A stretch of DNA of 33,864 bases from NCBI GenBank assembly GCA_013287665.1, contig JABDDK010000015.1:1-33864 (forward strand). The letters run 5' to 3'. Source of the DNA: Alphaproteobacteria bacterium (lineage in GTDB: Bacteria; Pseudomonadota; Alphaproteobacteria; UBA9655). Below the pieces are notes generated by a model. It was not told where the DNA came from, did not search any database, and worked only from the letters and a program-made list of their open reading frames with translations. Position numbers and translations under genes: made by a program. This document shows, one piece after another, positions 33,073-33,864 of the stretch; the stretch's first letter is position 1, and each line of letters starts with the position of its first letter.

Positions 33073-33864
33073 GCTTTTTCGTCCCACCAGGGGAAGAAAG
33101 CCGGCATATCTTTTGAAACTTTACCCGGGAAATGGGGGGGTCGTTTTTCTAAGAAAGACAGGATCCCTTCCCTTGCCTCTCCCGTCATTCCTAAGGCAAA
33201 AAATCCTTTTGTTTCAATCTCATGAGCTTGCATGGGGTGATCAGCCCCCAACATGCGCCATTGCATTTGACGGATCAAAGCGACTGAAATCGCTGAAGTG
33301 TTCTGTATAATATCTCGTGCAAGTTCACGCGCCGCTGGTAATAAATCATTTGGTTCATAAATTCCTTTAACGAGCCCCGCTTCAAGAGCTTCTTTCGCTT
33401 CAAAAACGCGCCCCGTTATCGACCAATCCAATGATTTAGCAATACCCACAATACGAGGTAAAAACCAATTTGAACAGGCTTCGGGAACAACGCCTCGACG
33501 GGAAAATACAAATCCAAAGCGCGCATTTATTGATGCCAAGCGAAAGTCAGCAGGAAGTTGCAGTGTCGCACCAAAGCCAACAGCAGGGCCATTAACCGCA
33601 CATATAACAGGTTTTAAACAGTTATATACAGCAAGAGAAAAAACACCACCAGGATCTCGAAAGTGTGGATCATTCCAATCTATAGGGCCAATATCCGCCA
33701 ATTCATTGATATCAAACGTTTTTTCGCCTCCAGACAAGTCCATCCCTGCACAAAAAGAATCCCCTGCACCCGTTATAATAATACACCCAATCTCATCATT
33801 AGCATTGGCTTGCAAAATAGCATCCGTGAGTTCATTTATTCCAGTGATTGTAATGGAGTTCATT
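33069..33864 (-). CDS. Enoyl-CoA hydratase/isomerase (crotonase) family protein, 5'-truncated by the window edge
   Basis: 264 residues are visible. The oxyanion-hole segments are [15 protein letters not shown] and [22 protein letters not shown], and the acid-base Glu region is [19 protein letters not shown]. The first visible Met (33861-33863) sits where crotonases have the internal NRPEKxNS/AL motif ([16 protein letters not shown]), so the real start lies beyond the right edge by perhaps 20-25 codons. Crotonases hydrate or isomerise CoA esters, for example in fatty acid degradation; this sequence does not point to one substrate. It converges on nrdJ with a four-base overlap. Confidence 0.9.
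   Translation of the reverse strand, partial: MNSITITGINELTDAILQANANDEIGCIIITGAGDSFCAGMDLSGGEKTFDINELADIGPIDWNDPHFRDPGGVFSLAVYNCLKPVICAVNGPAVGFGATLQLPADFRLASINARFGFVFSRRGVVPEACSNWFLPRIVGIAKSLDWSITGRVFEAKEALEAGLVKGIYEPNDLLPAARELARDIIQNTSAISVALIRQMQWRMLGADHPMQAHEIETKGFFALGMTGEAREGILSFLEKRPPHFPGKVSKDMPAFFPWWDEKA

Noticed and set aside
33861-33863. ATG at the right edge as the crotonase start
   Set aside because: The sequence after this Met aligns with an internal motif of the family, so the gene is cut by the window rather than starting here.

Overview
The window looks like a piece of an AT-rich alphaproteobacterial chromosome, probably from a host-associated lineage (Holosporales/Rickettsiales-like is my guess). 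The pointers are a long B12-dependent ribonucleotide reductase, a cysteine-free bL31, a secreted ankyrin protein, a low-complexity Pro/Ala/Glu secreted protein and structured palindromic repeats at gene ends. The placement is inference from sequence style, not from a marker gene comparison.

Layout. (1) 1-2166, minus strand: a secreted Pro/Ala/Glu repeat protein and a DUF4239-type membrane protein, followed downstream by a 143-bp inverted repeat. (2) 2167-2639: a gene-free stretch holding a 288-bp MITE-like element with 35-bp terminal inverted repeats and nested hairpins. (3) 2640-8926, minus strand: a compact five-gene run: small LDPG-motif secreted peptide, NoeA-like protein with a methyltransferase domain, membrane sulfatase/phosphotransferase-fold enzyme, HAD phosphatase, and an LprI-like/ankyrin secreted protein. 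(4) 9103-13427, minus strand: YfhO-family membrane protein, GT2 glycosyltransferase and flippase-like membrane protein, which together resemble a three-component lipid-linked-sugar glycosylation module. (5) 13741-26065, plus strand: a surface polysaccharide operon. It starts with three nucleotide-sugar enzymes (RmlD/WbvR-like reductase, CapE/WbjB-like 4,6-dehydratase, WecB-like 2-epimerase), most simply read as making a UDP-N-acetyl-6-deoxy-L-hexosamine. Next come the Wzm/Wzt ABC exporter, with a Wzt that carries a C-terminal carbohydrate-binding domain, and a double methyltransferase ending in a coiled coil (candidate chain terminator). Four GT4-type glycosyltransferases and a second methyltransferase complete it. 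(6) 26046-33864: housekeeping and accessory genes: rpmE, a tandem FAD-oxidase (minus), nrdJ (plus) and a 5'-truncated crotonase (minus).

The polysaccharide logic is that of an ABC-transporter-dependent O-antigen or capsule: sugar activation, cytoplasmic assembly by several GT4 enzymes, probable end-capping by methylation, recognition of the cap by the Wzt domain and export by Wzm. No Wzx, Wzy or initiating phosphoglycosyltransferase is seen, so initiation must be encoded elsewhere. The two minus-strand modules beside it probably decorate the envelope further.

Three regulatory or structural DNA signals stand out: a perfect 16-bp parS (ParB-binding) palindrome inside the polysaccharide operon at 22966-22981; a pair of NrdR-box-like sites over a good promoter in front of nrdJ; and the palindromic repeat elements near the left end. 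All domain names come from motif recognition by eye; no database search was run.
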